Part shown: positions 20,759-21,467 of the stretch, one piece after another
How positions within the stretch are numbered: the stretch's first letter is position 1
Layout: the number at the start of each line of letters is the position of its first letter
DNA from: WJLC01 sp964600865
GTDB lineage: Archaea; Nanobdellota; Nanobdellia; Pacearchaeales; GW2011-AR1
DNA: 21,467 nt
Direction of reading: 5' to 3'
Assembly (NCBI GenBank): GCA_964600865.1
Contig: CAZRJP010000013.1
Coordinates: 1 to 21,467 of the forward strand
Made by a program: the position numbers and the translations under genes
The notes under the pieces: model-generated
The model's input: only the letters and a program-made list of their open reading frames with translations
Databases searched by the model: none
Told to the model about the DNA's origin: nothing

Positions 20759-21076
20759 ATGAATTTGGAGAAATTAAAAGAGAAATTTAAAACATATAAA
20801 AAAGAAGATATTATATTCACAGACCACGCCGAAACACAGGCAATTGTTAGAGATATTGATTTAGAAGAAGTTAAGAAAAATATACTAAATCCTGTTAAAT
20901 TAGTTTATTTTGAAGAGCAACCAGCATTGAAAAAGACTGAGAAAAAGTACAATTGTTATTTTGGTTACTCAAAGAAATTATGCCATAGATATGCTCTAAC
21001 AATAAATAGTAAGATTATTATAGTTACAATCATTAAAATAAATAGAGATTGGCAAAGGATAATTGAACGAAAATGA
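20759..21076 (+). CDS. DUF4258-like protein, candidate toxin
   Basis: A 105-residue protein with F-T-D-H-A-E-T-Q-A-I-V-R-D-I near residue 20 and E-E-V-K-K-N-I-L-N-P, the 'x-x-H-A-x-x-R-x-x-x-R-x-I' helix followed by 'E-E-V-x-x-x-I-x-x-P' that marks DUF4258, a RelE-like fold. A later strand-rich part (YALTINSKIIIVTIIKINRDW) completes the fold. DUF4258 proteins are often the toxin partner of DUF2283 proteins, probably acting on RNA, and the next gene is such a protein. The two overlap by 4 bases (ATGA), so translation is coupled. Toxicity is inference. The ATG follows a TATA box at leaderless distance. Confidence 0.75.
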   Translation: MNLEKLKEKFKTYKKEDIIFTDHAETQAIVRDIDLEEVKKNILNPVKLVYFEEQPALKKTEKKYNCYFGYSKKLCHRYALTINSKIIIVTIIKINRDWQRIIERK

Positions 21077-21405
21077 AAAACTTTAATTTTAGTTATGATG
21101 CAGATAATGATGATTTATTTGTATATCTTAAAGGAGAAAAATCTGCAGGAGCAGTTGAATTAGGCAACTTTATATTTGATTTTGATGAAAAGAAGCAACT
21201 AGTAGCTTTTGAAATAATTGATGCTTCAGAAACATTATCTAAACTTCTTTCTAAAATGCTAGAAATTAGTAAAATTAAAGAAATGAAAGCTCAAATTGTA
21301 AATTATAGAAATATGGCTTCTATTAAAATAAGTGTAGATAATGATCATGCCACAATAGTTATTCCTCAAATCAAGAAAGAAACTAGTCCTTCTTTGGCCT
21401 ACTAA
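21073..21405 (+). CDS. DUF2283-family protein, candidate antitoxin
   Basis: A 110-residue protein with the DUF2283 core: Y-D-A-D-N-D-D-L-F-V-Y-L-K-G, then G-N-F-I-F-D-F-D-E-K-K-Q-L-V-A-F-E-I-I-D-A-S, which follows the family pattern 'Y-D-x-x-x-D-x-x-Y-I-x-L ... D-x-D-x-x-G-x-x-x-G-I-E-I-L-D-A'. The C-terminal 50 residues (after TLSKLLSKMLEISKIKEMKA) are longer than in many members and may bind the toxin or DNA. It starts four bases before the end of the DUF4258 gene. No DNA-binding domain is obvious. Bases 21406-21467 contain nothing I recognise. Confidence 0.8.
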   Translation: MKNFNFSYDADNDDLFVYLKGEKSAGAVELGNFIFDFDEKKQLVAFEIIDASETLSKLLSKMLEISKIKEMKAQIVNYRNMASIKISVDNDHATIVIPQIKKETSPSLAY

Positions 21406-21467
21406 TCACAAATGTGCTTCCTACAGATATATGTCACCCACTACTTTAATCCCCAAATATTAAAATA

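Overview
The window looks like chromosome from an AT-rich archaeon, most probably a small-genome DPANN lineage such as Woesearchaeota or Pacearchaeota (inference; no 16S rRNA or marker tree is available here). The archaeal signs are: an archaeal/eukaryotic-type ribosomal protein uS10, a PC4-like ssDNA-binding protein, a Dph2-like fragment, tRNA genes without encoded CCA, and TATA boxes centred about 23-31 bases before most start codons. Most single genes and operon-leading genes therefore appear to be leaderless or nearly so. Two very acidic proteins are exceptions and have short leaders with Shine-Dalgarno-like GAGGT.

Layout. 1-300: AT-rich DNA with a GC-rich hairpin resembling an IS200/IS605 end and a perfect three-way-junction fold. 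294-2221: a zinc-ribbon microprotein, an acidic microprotein, a membrane-anchored matrixin-like protease (its 3' end is partly duplicated downstream) and a repetitive Ser/Glu-rich protein. 2375-6167: a plus-strand cluster with a Gfo/Idh/MocA oxidoreductase carrying a 31-residue lysine-rich tail, a truncated Rossmann fragment, a GT4 glycosyltransferase and two membrane proteins. 6221-9873: a minus-strand operon for a large, sequon-rich surface protein, a membrane-anchored methyltransferase and a small membrane protein. 9874-10244: an intergenic region that appears to encode a roughly 70-nt RNA made of three UUCG-capped hairpins with its own TATA box and U-tract. 10245-12983: a truncated Dph2 domain, a thioredoxin/CcdA-like thiol-redox pair, a PC4-like protein and a nucleotidyltransferase. 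13186-15560: a small hypothetical gene, tRNA-Ser(GGA), a degenerate thymidylate-kinase-like protein with an unknown helical partner, and uS10. 15561-16680: a duplicated 45-bp hairpin repeat, a membrane protein and a helically phased T-tract array. 16681-18318: a 33-residue peptide gene directly followed by a radical SAM/SPASM-GNAT fusion gene. 18360-21405: serS, a membrane GGDEF diguanylate cyclase, tRNA-Asp(GUC) and a DUF4258/DUF2283 toxin-antitoxin-like pair.

The two most interesting items are the peptide plus rSAM/SPASM-GNAT operon, a strong candidate for an undescribed archaeal RiPP (ribosomally made, modified peptide) pathway, and the triple-UUCG-hairpin RNA, whose G-U wobble pairs fix its strand. 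Several genes concern the cell surface (protease, surface protein, glycosyltransferase, thiol relay), which fits a host-attached or episymbiotic life, but that link is inference.
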